Below are positions 36,788 through 45,835 of a stretch of DNA of 64,000 bases, one piece after another. The stretch lies in the NCBI GenBank assembly GCA_964437825.1, contig CAYTIH010000006.1, forward strand, positions 8,168 through 72,167, read 5' to 3'. Numbering within the stretch: the first letter of the stretch is position 1; each line of letters starts with the position of its first letter. The position numbers and the translations under genes were made by a program. The notes beneath the pieces were generated by a model, which saw only the letters and a program-made list of their open reading frames with translations, did not search any database and had not been told where the DNA came from. This stretch comes from JBJFCE01 sp964437825. GTDB taxonomy: Bacteria; Bacillota; Clostridia; Lachnospirales; Lachnospiraceae.

Positions 36788-36831
36788 CTCTACATGTAAG
36801 CTACATGTAACCCACATGTAAGCTACATATA
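36788..36831 (-). promoter_or_regulatory. Four 11-bp tandem repeats before the WYL gene
   Basis: On the plus strand TACATGTA-like cores start at 36791, 36802, 36813 and 36824, exactly 11 bp apart. Each core ACATGT is itself palindromic. They lie between the terminator at 36832 and the WYL start codon at 36777, where operator sites would be. The 11-bp step puts all four on one face of DNA. Binding is inferred. Confidence 0.65.
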
Positions 36832-36857
36832 AAAAGCATCCCGGCCGGGATGCTTTT
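36832..36857 (-). terminator. Perfect palindromic terminator after the 54-residue membrane protein
   Basis: AAAAGCATCCCGG and CCGGGATGCTTTT are exact complements with no unpaired loop, so the folded RNA must open a few central pairs. On the minus strand it ends in a T run. It follows the stop of the small membrane protein by 18 nt and insulates the WYL gene. Confidence 0.88.
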
Positions 36858-36875
36858 ACTCGCACATCACTAAAA

Positions 36876-37040
36876 TCACTCCTGATCAGAAACCGGAACT
36901 GCTTTCTGATCCTCCTTTGTATTTTTGCTCTTACGCCATTTAATACCGATAAAGATACCGGCGCCTGCAACAGCTGCGTATACAATAAATACCAGTACAT
37001 AACTGAAAAACATTCTGAAAAACTCTATCAGATTACTCAT
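36876..37040 (-). CDS. Small single-pass membrane protein, 54 residues
   Basis: From the ATG at 37040 (AAGGGATTGATGAT upstream) the protein reads MSNLIEFFRMFFSYVLVF, then a membrane helix (VYAAVAGAGIFIGI) and a basic and acidic tail (KWRKSKNTKEDQK). Small proteins of this shape are common and unnamed in Lachnospiraceae. No function known. It starts 30 bp after the stop of the MutS-like gene on the same strand and ends in its own terminator, which supports it as a real gene. Confidence 0.75.
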   Translation of the reverse strand: MSNLIEFFRMFFSYVLVFIVYAAVAGAGIFIGIKWRKSKNTKEDQKAVPVSDQE

Positions 37041-37070
37041 ATCATCAATCCCTTCTTTCCTAAAATCATA

Positions 37071-38792
37071 TCATTCTGCCCGGCAATCGTCAATACTTTC
37101 ATGATAGGACGCCCTCCACTTTCCCGTTTTCACAAAATCCGCAGCCATATTCTGCGCGTCCTCAATGATACTCCTTTCATAGCCCATGATTTCCAAAAGC
37201 TTGATTGCATTTCTTGTTGTCGCACATCCCTTTTTTAATTCATAATTAAAGCGGATATCTCCCTCCTTCACATCCTCCTCAAAATGATAGTTACGATACT
37301 CCTGTTCCAGAAGGTGCGTCAGCTCAATATCATGTGTCGCCGCAAAGCAAAATACATGAACTGTATGGAAGTATTTCATAATCTGTGCGGACGCCGCAAT
37401 CCGTTCCACCGTATTGGTTCCCCGAAGCACTTCATCCACAAAGCATAAAGTCCGCTGACCGGATCTTGCCTTGGCCGCGTCAAGGATCCGCTTCAACGCC
37501 CGGATCTCCGCCATATAATAGCTTTCTCCTGAGTCCAGATCATCCCGAAGCGCCATGGAAGAATAGATTCTGAAATGCTCAAGCTGCATCCGTTTTGCAA
37601 GCGCCGTATGCATTCCCTGCGATAAAATAACATTAATTGCCACCGACTTTAAAAACGTGGATTTACCGGAAGCATTGGACCCCGTAACCAAAACTCCTTC
37701 CCGTTCCTGAAAGCTACAGGCAACCGCATGTTCTATGAGCGGATGATACAGCTCCTCACAGGCAATTCCCGACCGCTCCTCAAACACGGGAACGCAGCAT
37801 ACCGGTACACTCCTTCGGTATTCTCCCACACAGATCAGATATTCCAGATATCCCATTTGGGTATACAACAAATCCAGCTTGTCCTGCTTTTTTCTGACCG
37901 CCGAAAGCATCTGGTTAAATTCGATCAAATTAACATGCGTAATCATTTTCAGGTAATCCGCTGCGATCGAAAACGGATCGCCGCTGCCCGCATTTTCCCC
38001 CATCATGAAAAAGGTATGCCTTGTAACGGACCGCATATCCTTTATGTTTTCCCTCATGGCATCCAGATATTCCTTTATCTGCTCCGGTCCTTCGGAAAGC
38101 AGTTCGTCCGCCCCGTTTAAAAACCGGAGAATGAAGGAAAAGCTCACCAGATACGGTTCATCCTCGCTCCGCTCCCTCAAATAAGAAAAAATCTGATAGA
38201 TCATAATCGCAATAAACGCGGTAATTCCTACGGAAGGCGCAAAGATACAAATTCCGACCGCAGCAAGATATGCCGCAAGAGCCGCATAATGCCGCACATT
38301 GCTTCGTTCCCCCAGATTATCCAGAAAATCCAGATACTGATACAGGGAATACTTCCCGGTGTGTCCGATTTTTGCAAACATTACCTGCAGCGCAACACGC
38401 TCCTTTTCGTGTTCCTGAAAAAAACGAATATACTCCTCCTCTTTTTCCGTCAGAGCTTCCTGTCCCTTTGTCAGCTCCGGACATCGTAAGCGGTAATACA
38501 GATATTCTTCGCCGCAGGCGCTGTGCATATAATTGACTTTCTGATACACCTGATCCATGGACAGATCATTCCAAGTAATATCATCCACATAATATTCTTT
38601 TTTATGTTTCTCATAGTATTTTCCAAGATTATAATACCGATCAGGAAATTCCTGCTTCTCCTTTGGTTTTCCGTAATTCTGCTTTAACCTCAGAACAAAC
38701 ATTTTCTGCCTCTGCTTTTCATCGATATGGCCTTTGACATAAAAGGCGATTAAAAACAGAACCAGCACACCCAAAAAAATAATTACTTCCAT
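37071..38792 (-). CDS. Membrane-anchored MutS-like ATPase
   Basis: 573 residues. It lacks the mismatch-recognition domain of MutS. It begins with a membrane helix (VIIFLGVLVLFLIAFYV) and has a second hydrophobic region near 175-205 (LAAYLAAVGICIFAPSV). The C-terminal MutS-type ATPase has Walker A TGSNASGKST (about 375), Walker B LCFVDEVLRGTN (about 455) and the FAATHDIELTHLL switch histidine. This is the MutS-related family of unknown function found in Firmicutes; a repair role is doubtful. It precedes the small membrane protein. Confidence 0.85.
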   Translation of the reverse strand: MEVIIFLGVLVLFLIAFYVKGHIDEKQRQKMFVLRLKQNYGKPKEKQEFPDRYYNLGKYYEKHKKEYYVDDITWNDLSMDQVYQKVNYMHSACGEEYLYYRLRCPELTKGQEALTEKEEEYIRFFQEHEKERVALQVMFAKIGHTGKYSLYQYLDFLDNLGERSNVRHYAALAAYLAAVGICIFAPSVGITAFIAIMIYQIFSYLRERSEDEPYLVSFSFILRFLNGADELLSEGPEQIKEYLDAMRENIKDMRSVTRHTFFMMGENAGSGDPFSIAADYLKMITHVNLIEFNQMLSAVRKKQDKLDLLYTQMGYLEYLICVGEYRRSVPVCCVPVFEERSGIACEELYHPLIEHAVACSFQEREGVLVTGSNASGKSTFLKSVAINVILSQGMHTALAKRMQLEHFRIYSSMALRDDLDSGESYYMAEIRALKRILDAAKARSGQRTLCFVDEVLRGTNTVERIAASAQIMKYFHTVHVFCFAATHDIELTHLLEQEYRNYHFEEDVKEGDIRFNYELKKGCATTRNAIKLLEIMGYERSIIEDAQNMAADFVKTGKWRASYHESIDDCRAE

Positions 38793-38821
38793 GCTGTCTT
38801 ATTCTCCGAATCTTCCTTCTT

Positions 38822-40141
38822 CTAAACCGATCTGATGATCCGATCCGCAATCCGCTCCACCTGGGCATAAAGCTCCGAGGGCTTTACTCCTATATGATAT
38901 ACGCCATCCTCATACAGAATTTTTCCCGCTACCATCGTCATTTTTACGTTGGAAGGATTTCCGCTATAAACCAGATTTCTGGCGAAATCATGAAACGGAT
39001 GCATGTTTGGTTTCCCGGTATCAATTCGTATCAAATCCGCATCCATACCAACCGCAAGGCAGGTCGTTTCCGTCAGCCCCATCAGCTGCGCTCCGTGAAC
39101 GGTTGCCATCTGCAATACCTGCTGCGCATCCACAGCGCCGGCATCCTTTTCCCGAAGCTTGGCAAGTCCTGCCGTCAGATACATCTCCCGGAACATATCA
39201 AGCGCATTATTGCTGGCAGCGCCGTCCGTTCCGATTGCAACCTTCACTCCGTGCTCAAGCAGCGCTTTCACAGGAGCTGTCCCGCTGGCCAGCTTTACAT
39301 TGGAGCCCGGATTTGTCACGATACCGACTTTCCGCTCTCTGAGCAAATCCATATCATTTTCCGTCAAATACACACCATGAAAGCCCGCGCCTCCATGATA
39401 CAATAATTCAAGACTGTCCAGATATTCCACAGGCGACATTCCGTGTCGCCTGCGGCAATCCGAAACCTCCTTCTCCGTCTCGGCAAGATGCATATAAACG
39501 GGAGCACTGTATTTCAGGGAAAGCCCTGCAATTTCACGAAGGATTTTTTCATCCGTTGTATATTCGGCATGAAAACCGAGTTGATAGCTCATCAACGGAT
39601 GCCTGTCGTTCAAGCGCAGGAAAAACTGTTCTAATTCCTCGGGAGAATGCGTAAAATTATTGACCGTCCCGCATTGCACGCAGCGCATTCCGCATTCAAT
39701 AAAAGCATCCGCAATCCTGTCAGGTGCCAGATACATATCGAAAACTGCGGTAATCCCCCCGGAAACATATTCCAGAATAGCCAGTTTGGATAATACCGCA
39801 ATATCCTCCGGCTTCAACCTTTCCTCCATTGGAAATATCTGTTCTTTCAGCCATCGGTCAAGCGGCAGATTTTCCGCGCTGGTACGAAACAGACTCATGC
39901 CGGAATGGGCATGGGCATCCTTCAATCCGGGCATCAGAACATCTCCGCCTATATCAATCGATTTGTCAAATCCATGAGGCAGAATTTTACACAGCCGCAT
40001 ATCGGTCTCCATCTCCTGATAGCCGGAGGGATGCCCTATATAAACAATCTTTCCGTTTCTAACCCAGAGCTCATGATTTTCTAATATCCTGCACCCATCC
40101 TCCATGGGCATGATATTTGCATGAAACAATCTGATATTCAA
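38822..40141 (-). CDS. Amidohydrolase, S-adenosylhomocysteine/MTA deaminase or guanine deaminase-like
   Basis: 439 residues. TTG start at 40141 with AGGAGG seven nt upstream; the competing ATG within that site is out of frame. Metal ligands are visible: GLKDAHAHSG (HxH), LGFHAEYT, YMHLAETEKEV and IGTDGAASNNALDM (Asp). This is the MtaD/SsnA-like branch of the amidohydrolase superfamily that deaminates adenosine-type nucleosides or related amines. The neighbours cdd and purine nucleoside phosphorylase favour a nucleoside substrate, but the exact one is not readable. Confidence 0.82.
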   Translation of the reverse strand: MNIRLFHANIMPMEDGCRILENHELWVRNGKIVYIGHPSGYQEMETDMRLCKILPHGFDKSIDIGGDVLMPGLKDAHAHSGMSLFRTSAENLPLDRWLKEQIFPMEERLKPEDIAVLSKLAILEYVSGGITAVFDMYLAPDRIADAFIECGMRCVQCGTVNNFTHSPEELEQFFLRLNDRHPLMSYQLGFHAEYTTDEKILREIAGLSLKYSAPVYMHLAETEKEVSDCRRRHGMSPVEYLDSLELLYHGGAGFHGVYLTENDMDLLRERKVGIVTNPGSNVKLASGTAPVKALLEHGVKVAIGTDGAASNNALDMFREMYLTAGLAKLREKDAGAVDAQQVLQMATVHGAQLMGLTETTCLAVGMDADLIRIDTGKPNMHPFHDFARNLVYSGNPSNVKMTMVAGKILYEDGVYHIGVKPSELYAQVERIADRIIRSV

Positions 40142-40189
40142 TCAACATCCTCCTGATCCGCCATCATACAAATTGTGAATTATCCTGCG

Positions 40190-40630
40190 TCATCCGATCT
40201 GTTCCAGATTAGCGGGGCCAAAGCTATCCGGCAATAACTGCTCAAGCGTCTTTTCTATATACTCATGTTCATTGCGTACCACCAGAACCACAAATTCGGA
40301 AGGCTCTGTAAACTCCCGAAGCACCTGCCTGCATACACCGCACGGAAATGCATATTGAAGTCCGCAGTCTTTTGGCCCTCCTGCTATGGCGATTCCCCGG
40401 AAACTACGATAGCCTTCCGAAACCGCTTTAAATACCGCCGTCCGCTCCGCGCATACGGTCGGCGTATACGCTGCATTTTCTATATTGCAGCCGGTAAAAA
40501 TGTTGCCCTCTTTCGTCATCAATGCCGCCCCGACACGGTAATTCGAATAAGGACTGTAGGATTTTTCTCTTGCGCGAATTGCACTGCGTATTAACAATTG
40601 TTTTTCTTCCGATGATAATGTAACTAGCAT
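40190..40630 (-). CDS. cdd: Cytidine deaminase
   Basis: 146 residues. The zinc and catalytic motifs are VCAERTAVFKA (C, E) and PCGVCRQVL (two Cys), with the N-terminal YSPYSNYRVGAAL substrate segment. It deaminates cytidine and deoxycytidine to the uridines for salvage. Its ATG overlaps the end of the phosphorylase gene by seven bases and uses GGAGG ten nt upstream within that gene, so the two are co-translated. Confidence 0.95.
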   Translation of the reverse strand: MLVTLSSEEKQLLIRSAIRAREKSYSPYSNYRVGAALMTKEGNIFTGCNIENAAYTPTVCAERTAVFKAVSEGYRSFRGIAIAGGPKDCGLQYAFPCGVCRQVLREFTEPSEFVVLVVRNEHEYIEKTLEQLLPDSFGPANLEQIG

Positions 40631-41454
40631 TCCTTCATATCCTCCACGCAGGAAGCTACCAGGGACTTAAAATACGGTGCGGCCTTCGCTCCGGCTTCCT
40701 GTACTTCCTCATGTGACAGCGGCTTATTACTGATTCCGGCCGCCAGATTACAGATGCAGGAAATTCCACAAATACGCATTCCCATATGCTTTGCCGCAAT
40801 CGCCTCTACAACGGTACTCATTCCGACTGCATCCACGCCGAGCCGTTTCAGCATCTGAATTTCGGCAGGCGATTCAAAGGACGGACCCGTCAGCTGCGCA
40901 TAAACGCCTTCCTTGATCAGGATTCCCTTCCGGGATGCATTTTTTCTGATAATTCTCTGAAGCTCATAATCATAGACCCCCGTCATATCCGGAAATCTGG
41001 TGCCAAGCTCCTCCACATTCTCACCGATCAGAGGATTCGGCGCAAAGCAGGAAATATGATCCCTGATCAGCATGAAATCCCCCGGTACCATATCATCCTG
41101 TATTCCCCCCGCTGCATTGGTCAAAAATAAAATTTCGGCCCCCATCAGCTTCATCAGTCTGACCGGTAATACCACGTCGGAAATAGGATATCCCTCATAA
41201 TAGTGTACCCGTCCCTGCATACATACAACCGGAACATCACAGATATAGCCAAACACAAACCGTCCCTTATGTCCCGGAACCGTGGATACCGGAAAGCCCT
41301 CTATATCCTGATAAGGAACAACGGCGGAAACCTTGATATCCTCCGCAAAATCTCCTAGTCCCGATCCCAGCACCAGCGCAACCTTCGGTACGAAATCCGT
41401 AACGCCGCGTACACAGGCCAGGCATTTTTGCAATTTTTCATATTCTTGATTCAT
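40624..41454 (-). CDS. punA: Purine nucleoside phosphorylase (PNP-I type)
   Basis: 276 residues, the trimeric PunA-like length. Family segments: LVLGSGLGDFAED, GRVHYYEGYP, LTNAAGGIQDD and GMSTVVEAIAAKHMGM. It splits inosine, guanosine or xanthosine with phosphate. AGGAGGGGACAATC precedes the ATG. It lies upstream of cdd and the deaminase and downstream of the CE2-type esterase gene. Confidence 0.93.
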   Translation of the reverse strand: MNQEYEKLQKCLACVRGVTDFVPKVALVLGSGLGDFAEDIKVSAVVPYQDIEGFPVSTVPGHKGRFVFGYICDVPVVCMQGRVHYYEGYPISDVVLPVRLMKLMGAEILFLTNAAGGIQDDMVPGDFMLIRDHISCFAPNPLIGENVEELGTRFPDMTGVYDYELQRIIRKNASRKGILIKEGVYAQLTGPSFESPAEIQMLKRLGVDAVGMSTVVEAIAAKHMGMRICGISCICNLAAGISNKPLSHEEVQEAGAKAAPYFKSLVASCVEDMKEC

Positions 41455-41479
41455 GATTGTCCCCTCCTAAGCGATATGA

Positions 41480-42598
41480 TCAAAGAATTGCCCTGATATA
41501 ATCGGTCAGCACAGCTGCCGCTCTCTCATGACTCTTTTTCCCCGGATGGCATCTGGCTCCCACAGTTTCCTGCGTAGTATCCGGAAGTAATAAAAAGGAC
41601 ACCTTTTCATCCTGCGCTTCACACTGATAACGATACACAGCCTCTTTGATCAGCCCCATCATCGGCGCTCCAAGCATACCGTACGCCCAGATCAGATGTG
41701 CACTGGGATTTTTGGTACGCAGAAGTTTCAGAAAATCAATGACTCCCTGTCTGAACCTTTCCGCATCCGCCTCTCTGACCGAGCCGTCTTCCTCTTTATG
41801 CTGTTTAAAGGTCTCACCCGTTACAGGATCCTCCCACTCGGGCTGTTCCAATGCACCTCCATCATTTGTGCCTAGATTAATAACAACGACGTCAGGCTGC
41901 CAAAGTGTAAAATCATAGGGCTGATCCGCCCCCAGCACATGATTACGTTTTCCCTTCAGCACGCCGCATAGCTGTTCATAGTACTTCGGCAAAGAGCAGT
42001 TGGGATTGTTATCCCAGCCGGATACCACTCCCCATCCGCTTTGGGATATAATATGACATTCCGCATTACAAGCATCGCTGACCAGCGATGCATAATCGTG
42101 AACACTGGAAAAAAACATGGAAATCCAGTCATTTTCTTCTTTTGCTCCGATTGTGCCTTCCCCTGATGTGATGCTGTCTCCGATAAATTCTATTTTATAA
42201 GGTCTGTCCTCTACAGGTTCAAACGCTCCATCCGTCCTGACCGCATGAATTTGAAGCTTTGCGCCCGGATCATCCGACATTGCCTGCAGATCCCGCATAA
42301 ATCGGATATTCTTGACACAGCCCGCATCCATATTCCGGAACAGACACATCCAATATCTGCCTTTTGACAGCATTTGCCGACTGACATGCGCTCCGTTTAC
42401 AAGAACACTTCCCCACAGTTCATAGGTATCATAATCCGTCTCGATCTCCAGCCATAGCTCCGAAGCTCTGACATTCAGTTCTATGCCGCCGCCAGTCCAG
42501 AAAACCGTCAGCGGTTCCAGATTTCCGTTGGTACGCCCCCATATTTTCAGGCAGCTTTGATCTATTTCATTTAATTTGTATTCTTTTAGCTGTTCCAT
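41480..42598 (-). CDS. SGNH/GDSL hydrolase, CE2-type carbohydrate esterase
   Basis: 372 residues without a signal peptide. An N-terminal beta domain (to about residue 130) precedes an SGNH hydrolase domain with the nucleophile in EFIGDSITSGEGTIG, the Asn in NLGTNDGG and the late histidine in GARCHPGKKSH. This matches the CE2 acetylxylan esterase architecture. A role in deacetylating imported oligosaccharides fits the cytoplasmic location, but its neighbours are nucleoside genes, so the substrate is unclear. Confidence 0.8.
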   Translation of the reverse strand: MEQLKEYKLNEIDQSCLKIWGRTNGNLEPLTVFWTGGGIELNVRASELWLEIETDYDTYELWGSVLVNGAHVSRQMLSKGRYWMCLFRNMDAGCVKNIRFMRDLQAMSDDPGAKLQIHAVRTDGAFEPVEDRPYKIEFIGDSITSGEGTIGAKEENDWISMFFSSVHDYASLVSDACNAECHIISQSGWGVVSGWDNNPNCSLPKYYEQLCGVLKGKRNHVLGADQPYDFTLWQPDVVVINLGTNDGGALEQPEWEDPVTGETFKQHKEEDGSVREADAERFRQGVIDFLKLLRTKNPSAHLIWAYGMLGAPMMGLIKEAVYRYQCEAQDEKVSFLLLPDTTQETVGARCHPGKKSHERAAAVLTDYIRAIL

Positions 42599-42660
42599 TT
42601 GAAATCTTCCTTGTGTTTTATTTTGAGGTGTCTGACGACATTATAGCACACCTAACCCCA

Positions 42661-42687
42661 AAAAGGACACCAAATGGTGTCCTTTTT
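42661..42687 (-). terminator. Intrinsic terminator after the purine permease
   Basis: GGACACC pairs with GGTGTCC, flanked by A and T runs (42661-42672 with 42677-42687). It works on the minus strand after the permease gene stop at 42718; the palindrome is symmetric and would also function from the other side. The 3' T run is present on both strands. Confidence 0.9.
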
Positions 42688-42717
42688 ATAAAATATGCAT
42701 GATTATAATTGTTTGAA

Positions 42718-44115
42718 TTAATGTGTCACAAAGAACATAATTGCAAACAGAATGGAAACAACCCAGGTACCTGCTTTGATTTCCTTAACTTTTCCGGTGA
42801 ATAGCTTGATTAATACGTAGGAAATCAGTCCGAGTGCGATACCATAGCTGACATTGTATGCAAAGGGCATAATTGCTACGGTTAAAAATGCCGGTACTGC
42901 AACCTCCGTATCCTTCCAGTCAATTTCTCTCACACAGTTCATCATCAGAATGCCGACGAAAATAAGTGCTGCCGCAGTTGCACATCCCGGAATCAGCCGT
43001 GCAATCGGACTTAAGAACATTGCAATAAAGAATAATACTCCAGTAGAAATAGCAGCAAGACCGGTTCTGCCGCCCTCTGCGACACCGGCAGAAGCCTCTA
43101 CGAATGTGGTAACCGTAGAAGTACCGCAAACCGCACCACAGGTAGTTGCAATCGCATCTGCAAGCATTGCCTTCTCCATATTGGGAACTTCGCCTTCCTT
43201 AGTCAGGAGATTTCCTCTTGCGCACGCACCGTACAGGGTTCCGAGTGTATCAAACATATCAACCATACAGAAAGCAAGTGCAGTTGTAACAATCAAAATA
43301 ATCAGATCCGGCATGGAATGACCGGCATCCAGGTATGCGGAAAAATCAAAGCCCTCTGTAAATACCTTAAAAAACGACTGCTCGAAAAAATCGCCAAAGG
43401 CACTAAACGGATTAAAGCTTAAGTTTTTTATAAAGCCGTCATAAAAACCTGATACGGTAAAACCGAGAATATAATATACAACCGTCCCTCCGAGAATCCC
43501 CCAGAGTACGGAACCCTTTACTTTTTTCGCAGACATAACGGCAATTGCAATCAGTGCGAAAATCGTAACCAGCATCGGCATTACGCTGCCCCATGTAGCA
43601 GTTCCGTTGAGCAGGTTAAAGGATGCGAATGAGGAACAGGTGGAACTGGGAACGATGAGTCCTGCTCCCTGAAGACCGACATACGCAATGAACAGGCCGA
43701 TACCTGCCGGGATCGCAACTCTGACACTCGCCGGAATCGCCTCGAATATTTTCCTGCGAAGTCCTGTTACAGTCAGAATAATAAAGACAATACCGTCTAA
43801 GAGTACCAGTACCAACGCATTTGCATAGGTCAATCCAAAACCAAAGCATACGGTATAAACAAAGAACGCATTTAATCCCATGCCGGAAGCCTGCGCCAGC
43901 GGCAGATTCGCCAGCAGACCGATCAGTACCGTACCAATTACCGCGGAAATTGCTGTTGCAATATAAACCGCATTATAGGAAACGGTTCCAAGTTCGGCAA
44001 ACATTCCTGCATTTACCATCAGAATGTAAGCCATTGCCATGAATGTGGTAAGTCCGGCCAAAAGTTCTGTTTTGACTGTAGATCCTCTTTCAGTTACCTT
44101 GAAAAATTTCTCCAT
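42718..44115 (-). CDS. NCS2-family purine permease (AzgA/PbuG-like)
   Basis: 465 residues from the ATG at 44115, preceded by AAGGAGAGACACAC; 19 codons upstream are not used. Multiple membrane helices and the family motifs LLAGLTTFMAMAYILMVN, ASGMGLNAFF and GGRTGLAAI. This subgroup takes up guanine and hypoxanthine, or adenine. No purine riboswitch is visible before it. It lies near the nucleoside phosphorylase and cytidine deaminase genes. Confidence 0.92.
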   Translation of the reverse strand: MEKFFKVTERGSTVKTELLAGLTTFMAMAYILMVNAGMFAELGTVSYNAVYIATAISAVIGTVLIGLLANLPLAQASGMGLNAFFVYTVCFGFGLTYANALVLVLLDGIVFIILTVTGLRRKIFEAIPASVRVAIPAGIGLFIAYVGLQGAGLIVPSSTCSSFASFNLLNGTATWGSVMPMLVTIFALIAIAVMSAKKVKGSVLWGILGGTVVYYILGFTVSGFYDGFIKNLSFNPFSAFGDFFEQSFFKVFTEGFDFSAYLDAGHSMPDLIILIVTTALAFCMVDMFDTLGTLYGACARGNLLTKEGEVPNMEKAMLADAIATTCGAVCGTSTVTTFVEASAGVAEGGRTGLAAISTGVLFFIAMFLSPIARLIPGCATAAALIFVGILMMNCVREIDWKDTEVAVPAFLTVAIMPFAYNVSYGIALGLISYVLIKLFTGKVKEIKAGTWVVSILFAIMFFVTH

Positions 44116-44233
44116 GTGTGTCTCTCCTTTTTCATTCATATAGTTCCTTATATGGTTACTATTAACACTCAAAAGAGTAACACATTTTCAGCAATTATGC
44201 AATTCCCCGAATGCCTGCCGCTTTTTTCTGCCG

Positions 44234-45742
44234 CTAAATAATAATACATACCATTTTTCCGTTGCTGTCATTTACGATCTGCTGCATCGTATCCTGAAGC
44301 TTGGTCTGGCATTCTTCTCCCAGTTTTTCAATTTTGTCCTGAATTCCGTCCTCCACCAGCTGTTCCACTGTTTTTCCGAAAATATTGGTATTCCAGATGC
44401 CGTTTTCCGTATCCGCCTGACTGTGTATAAATCCAATCAGATCCTTTGCCTGTTCTTCGGTTCCTACAATAGGAGCAATCTCCGTTTCGATATTGGCGCG
44501 AATCAGATGCACGGAGGGGCTGAGTGCTTTCATCTTGACGCCGAATTTATTTCCGTGACGAATCACTTCCGGAGAATCCAGCGTGATCTCATCCTTTTCA
44601 GGCAGAACGACGCCATATCCTCTCTGCTTTACACTCAAAACGGCTTCCGCATATTTCTCATATTCGTTTTTCTGTCTGGAGATTTCCTTCATTTTGTTCA
44701 GGAATTCATATTCTCCGGATACGTTTTCTCCAAGGATTTCACTCAGCATCCGATAATAATAGGAATTCTCCACGGACAAGTCAAAGCCCGCGCTGCCGTC
44801 GGAAAAATTGATTCCCTCCTGCTTCATTTTTCGAATGTACGGATTGTCGTCCTCTCTGCCTGCCATCGCCTCCTTCAGCGTTCTCATATTGCTTACCGGC
44901 ATCGCAAAGGATCTGACATATTCTATAATTCCCTTTTTGAGCTCGTCATCCTCGCTTAAAATGCCGACCCATTTCGGCATGTAAAAATTCATGCATTTTA
45001 CGGGAAACTCCATCAAAATCTGTTCCATCAGCATATGAATATCTTCTTTTTTCAGCTGCTCCACATTGATCGGAATCGCATGCACCAGAAATTTCTCCTC
45101 CAGCTCCGCAGCAACCTTCTTCGCATCCTCGCTGTAGGGCTTTGAAGAATTTACAAGCACCAGAAAAGGCTTTCCGATTTTCTGCAGTTCCAGTATGGTT
45201 CTTTCCTCCGCTTCCTTATAATTCTCCCTCGGTATCTCGGAAAAACTTCCGTCCGTTGTAATGACCATGCCTATGGTGGCATGATCCTTAATTACCTTTT
45301 CCGTACCGATTTCAGCCGCCTGGGTAAACGGAATCTCCTGCTCAAACCAGGGCGTATGCACCATACGCTCCTTTTCCTCCTCCATATGACCGGCTGCGCC
45401 CTCTACCATATAACCGACACAGTCAATCAGTCTTACCCTGATCTGCACATCATCCAGAAGTTTCAGCTTTGCGGCTTCTTTCGGAATAAATTTCGGCTCC
45501 GTTGTCGTAATGGTCTTGCCTCCGGAGCTTTGCGGAAGTTCATCCAGCGTTCTGGCTTTCTCATGCTCATCCGTTATCAGCGGCAGCACCAGTTCATCCA
45601 TAAAGCGTTTGATAAAGGTTGACTTTCCGGTCCTGACAGGACCTACTACACCGATATAAAGCTCTCCTTTCGTGCGGACATTCATGTCCCTGTAAATGTC
45701 ATATGTATTCATCCGGTATCCGGATCCCGCTCCATTGTCCAT
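44234..45742 (-). CDS. spoIVA: Stage IV sporulation protein A (spore coat base ATPase)
   Basis: 502 residues. N-terminal P-loop GVVGPVRTGKST (about residue 33) with downstream DCVGYMVEGA and the typical long helical middle; the C terminus is the short hydrophobic MVCIII tail that anchors SpoIVA to the forespore membrane through SpoVM. SpoIVA polymerises into the base of the spore coat. The ATG at 45742 follows AGGAGG and a T7 run, but this ribosome site lies in a hairpin (45748-45787). A shorter start at MNTYDIYRDM is possible. Confidence 0.96.
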   Translation of the reverse strand: MDNGAGSGYRMNTYDIYRDMNVRTKGELYIGVVGPVRTGKSTFIKRFMDELVLPLITDEHEKARTLDELPQSSGGKTITTTEPKFIPKEAAKLKLLDDVQIRVRLIDCVGYMVEGAAGHMEEEKERMVHTPWFEQEIPFTQAAEIGTEKVIKDHATIGMVITTDGSFSEIPRENYKEAEERTILELQKIGKPFLVLVNSSKPYSEDAKKVAAELEEKFLVHAIPINVEQLKKEDIHMLMEQILMEFPVKCMNFYMPKWVGILSEDDELKKGIIEYVRSFAMPVSNMRTLKEAMAGREDDNPYIRKMKQEGINFSDGSAGFDLSVENSYYYRMLSEILGENVSGEYEFLNKMKEISRQKNEYEKYAEAVLSVKQRGYGVVLPEKDEITLDSPEVIRHGNKFGVKMKALSPSVHLIRANIETEIAPIVGTEEQAKDLIGFIHSQADTENGIWNTNIFGKTVEQLVEDGIQDKIEKLGEECQTKLQDTMQQIVNDSNGKMVCIII

Positions 45743-45788
45743 AAAAAAACCTCCTGCAAATACTACTCCATGTATATGCAGAAGGTTT
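45743..45788 (-). terminator. Terminator-like hairpin whose 3' arm contains the spoIVA ribosome site
   Basis: On the minus strand AACCTTCTGCA (45787-45777) pairs with TGCAGGAGGTT (45758-45748) over an 18-nt loop, one G-U pair included, and is followed at once by seven T and the spoIVA ATG. It would terminate read-through from the upstream gene and also hide the AGGAGG. It is most likely the terminator of the GH74-like gene. Confidence 0.7.
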
Positions 45789-45835
45789 CTCCGTTAGAAG
45801 AACATAGATTCAAATTTTCAAAAAGATCCGTGTGT

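Noticed and set aside
36707..37000. Minus-strand open frame of 97 codons over the small membrane protein and WYL start
   Set aside because: It crosses a strong terminator and the WYL start region in another frame; the 54-residue gene fits better.
44116..44233. Possible purine riboswitch before the purine permease
   Set aside because: The 118-bp leader lacks the conserved purine aptamer core; only a small GTTACT/AGTAAC inverted repeat is seen.
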